Assembly: GCA_903957405.1 (NCBI GenBank)
Contig: CAJBPC010000381.1
Coordinates: 1 to 8,521, forward strand
Length of the DNA stretch: 8,521 nt
Direction of reading: 5' to 3'
Source of the DNA: an uncultured bacterium
GTDB lineage: Bacteria; Bacteroidota; Bacteroidia; Chitinophagales; Chitinophagaceae
The notes under the pieces are model-generated. The model was not told the DNA's origin and made no database searches. It worked only from the letters and a program-made list of their open reading frames with translations. Every line of letters starts with the position of its first letter. Within the stretch, counting starts at the first letter, position 1. Positions 7,271 through 8,521 of this stretch are shown here, piece after piece. The translations under genes and the position numbers were made by a program.

Positions 7271-7537
7271 ATGGCCAAAGCAAATGAGATCAAGTATCTG
7301 ACCGCGATCAAGACGGAGAAGCCAAGGAAAAAATTCTGCCGCTTCAAGAAGTACGGTATAAGGTACATAGATTACAAGGATGCGGAATTCCTGAAGAAAT
7401 TCCTCAACGAACAGGGCAAGATGTTGCCTCGTCGCATCACTGGTAATTCTCTGAAATACCAACGTAAGGTATCGGAAGCCATCAAGCGCGCGCGCCAAAT
7501 GTCTATCCTGCCATATGTCACAGACCTTTTGAAGTAG
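7271..7537 (+). CDS. rpsR: Small ribosomal subunit protein bS18
   Basis: This 88-residue basic protein joins bS6 on the 30S platform near the 3' end of 16S rRNA. The bS18 signature is plain: KKFCRFKKYGIRYIDYKD (20-37), then LKKFLNEQGKMLPRRITGN (41-59), then the C-terminal helix with SEAIKRARQMSILPY (68-82). Only one Cys (Cys23) is present, so a zinc site is not expected. The gene starts 3 bases after the rpsF stop and has the GGAGGG site described at 7258-7263. The pairing of rpsF and rpsR in one transcript supports balanced synthesis of the two partners. Confidence 0.96.
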   Translation: MAKANEIKYLTAIKTEKPRKKFCRFKKYGIRYIDYKDAEFLKKFLNEQGKMLPRRITGNSLKYQRKVSEAIKRARQMSILPYVTDLLK

Positions 7538-7555
7538 AACCCCCGTCCTAATCTT

Positions 7556-7597
7556 CTCGTTACAAGCGAGTTGGAGACAGTCCGCTGCGGCGGATTG
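7556..7597 (+). promoter_or_regulatory. Two consecutive RNA hairpins between rpsR and rplI
   Basis: Hairpin 1 pairs CTCGTT (7556-7561) with AGCGAG (7565-7570) around ACA, with one G-U pair. Hairpin 2 pairs CAGTCCGC (7578-7585) with GCGGATTG (7590-7597) around TGCG, with one G-U pair. TTGGAG occurs at 7571-7576 and again at 7595-7600. No T run follows, so this is not an intrinsic terminator. It may be a ribosomal-protein binding site, an RNA processing site or an attenuating structure; the sequence does not decide which. The surrounding gap (7538-7626) is unusually GC-rich compared with the other intergenic regions here. Confidence 0.45.
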
Positions 7598-7626
7598 GAG
7601 GCCGGTAAAACTTAAAAACAAAGATT

Positions 7627-8073
7627 ATGCAAATCATTTTGATCCAGGACGTCAACAACCTGGGCGGCGCCAATGAAGTGGTGACAGTGAAAAACGGGTA
7701 TGCCCGGAATTTTCTGATTCCAAGCAAGATGGCGGTGGAAGGTTCCCTCAGCAACATGAAGCAGCTTGAGGAAAGATTGAAGCAAATCCGCAAGAAAGAG
7801 GAGAAAATGATGGCCGAAATCAATAAGGTCATACAGGTTCTTATCGCATCCCCTGTTAAGATCGGTGCCAAGACCGGAACTTCCGGTAAAATCTTCGGTA
7901 GCGTGACCAACGTTCAAGTGGCTCGCGCCATTCGTGAACAAAAAGGGTATGAAGTGGACCGTCGGAAAATTCATATCATTGATGAAATCAGAGAACTCGG
8001 CACTTTCAAAGCCCGTGTCGATTTCGGTAACGGACACGAGACAGAGATGGAACTCGAGATCGTTGCAGAATGA
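7627..8073 (+). CDS. rplI: Large ribosomal subunit protein bL9
   Basis: bL9 binds 23S rRNA at the base of the L1 stalk and extends across the ribosome surface. The 148-residue product has the N-terminal rRNA-binding domain with IQDVNNLGGANEVVTVKNGY (6-25) and ARNFLIPSKMA (26-36), a long charged connecting helix (about 40-74), and the C-terminal domain with GKIFGSVTN (87-95), the typical bL9 strand. Length and domain order are normal. The ATG at 7627 fits the family start MQIILIQDV; no Shine-Dalgarno precedes it, only an A-rich stretch. It is the third gene of the operon, 89 bases after rpsR and behind the two hairpins at 7556-7597, so its expression may be tuned separately. Confidence 0.96.
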   Translation: MQIILIQDVNNLGGANEVVTVKNGYARNFLIPSKMAVEGSLSNMKQLEERLKQIRKKEEKMMAEINKVIQVLIASPVKIGAKTGTSGKIFGSVTNVQVARAIREQKGYEVDRRKIHIIDEIRELGTFKARVDFGNGHETEMELEIVAE

Positions 8074-8093
8074 ATATCACCCTTGTTAGAAAT

Positions 8094-8123
8094 AAAAAAA
8101 ACCCCCTCTTGGGGGTTTTTTTT
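8094..8123. terminator. Strong intrinsic terminator of the rpsF-rpsR-rplI operon
   Basis: Eight A and five C (8094-8106) pair perfectly with five G and eight T (8111-8123) around the loop TCTT, giving 13 paired bases per arm. It lies 20 bases after the rplI stop codon. The symmetry would also allow termination on the minus strand. Confidence 0.93.
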
Positions 8124-8147
8124 ATTTTCGGAAAACAATACGCACAC

Positions 8148-8521
8148 ATGCTCAGAATATTTGCACTGATCGCAATGATGGCCGCCTCAAGTGAAATCAT
8201 CTCCTGCAATGGTCATTCCTCTGAAAAACAAAAAATACCACGGGCAGATACGATCCCTACATTGAAACAAATCGTATCGGATCCTTCCATCCCCGGGAAC
8301 TTCAGTCCACAGACCAAACTTCATTTTGACAGTTCAGAGATCAATGTGTTTTTAAAAAAATATCCAGACTTTGTCGCATTCAAAAAAGACATGGTCAAAT
8401 TCTATAGAGGAAGATCATACGCTTATGCATGGTTCGAGGATGCCGGATTGATAGAACCCAGCATGGATCTTTATTACAGGATCATCAACATCCTGGATGA
8501 AGGCGTCCCCATGGAAGTACC
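8148..8521 (+). CDS. L,D-transpeptidase family lipoprotein, N-terminal part (truncated by window end)
   Basis: The open frame begins at the ATG at 8148 and runs off the right edge, so 124 residues are visible. Residues 1-20 are a lipoprotein signal with the lipobox IISC and acyl-accepting Cys20. The residues after the Cys (NGHSSEKQ) lack the acidic export signal known from Bacteroidota surface lipoproteins, so a periplasm-facing location is more likely. Residues about 65-115 contain VFLKKYPDFVAFKKDMVKFY and then RGRSYAYAWFEDAGL (87-101). The FY-x-x-R-x-Y-x-x-AWF pattern resembles the scaffold domain that precedes the catalytic domain in YcbB/LdtD-type L,D-transpeptidases, which make 3-3 peptidoglycan cross-links. 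The catalytic Cys domain would lie outside the window, so the assignment rests on this scaffold pattern alone. Only 24 bases separate the start from the terminator to the left. Confidence 0.7.
   Translation, partial: MLRIFALIAMMAASSEIISCNGHSSEKQKIPRADTIPTLKQIVSDPSIPGNFSPQTKLHFDSSEINVFLKKYPDFVAFKKDMVKFYRGRSYAYAWFEDAGLIEPSMDLYYRIINILDEGVPMEV

Noticed and set aside
7049..7621. 190-codon open frame on the minus strand
   Set aside because: It is antisense to rpsF and rpsR, both unmistakable, and resembles no protein family.
7612..8037. 141-codon open frame on the minus strand
   Set aside because: It is antisense to rplI and is a shadow of its codon pattern.

Overview
The window looks like an ordinary chromosomal segment of a Bacteroidota bacterium, most likely of the Chitinophagaceae type; the family-level guess is inference from protein resemblance. 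The signs are an OmpA-family outer-membrane protein with thrombospondin type 3 calcium repeats, the gene order rpsF-rpsR-rplI with no ssb between, a perfect Bacteroidota promoter (TTTG, 19 bases, TAnnTTTG) before the OmpA gene, a second TAnnTTTG box before rpsF, and a general lack of Shine-Dalgarno sequences. There are no mobile elements, CRISPR arrays, tRNAs or rRNAs, and I found no convincing undescribed multi-gene system.

Layout, left to right. 1-83: a hairpin terminator shared by the minus-strand OmpA gene and possibly a gene left of the window. 84-1754 (-): OmpA-family porin-like protein. 1755-1964: divergent intergenic region with the OmpA promoter. 1965-4645 (+): a two-gene unit, a long-chain polyprenyl diphosphate synthase followed 2 bases later by recJ with a GTG start. 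4646-4806: convergent intergenic region with a strong bidirectional terminator. 4807-6645 (-): htpG (Hsp90); its longest open frame runs 30 codons too far upstream. 6646-6910: divergent regulatory region between htpG and the ribosomal operon, with an unusual cluster of TTTACAG heptamers and a short palindrome. 6911-8073 (+): rpsF, rpsR, rplI (bS6, bS18, bL9), with a structured 89-base gap before rplI, closed by a strong terminator at 8094-8123. 8148-8521 (+): start of a lipoprotein L,D-transpeptidase that runs off the right edge.

The genes are mostly housekeeping: envelope (OmpA, L,D-transpeptidase), isoprenoid quinone side chain (polyprenyl synthase), DNA repair (RecJ), protein folding (HtpG) and ribosome (bS6, bS18, bL9). 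The points most worth a second look are non-coding: the TTTACAG cluster, the GGAGGG Shine-Dalgarno-like site before rpsR (bS18 and bS6 help hide the anti-Shine-Dalgarno in Bacteroidota ribosomes), and the hairpins between rpsR and rplI.
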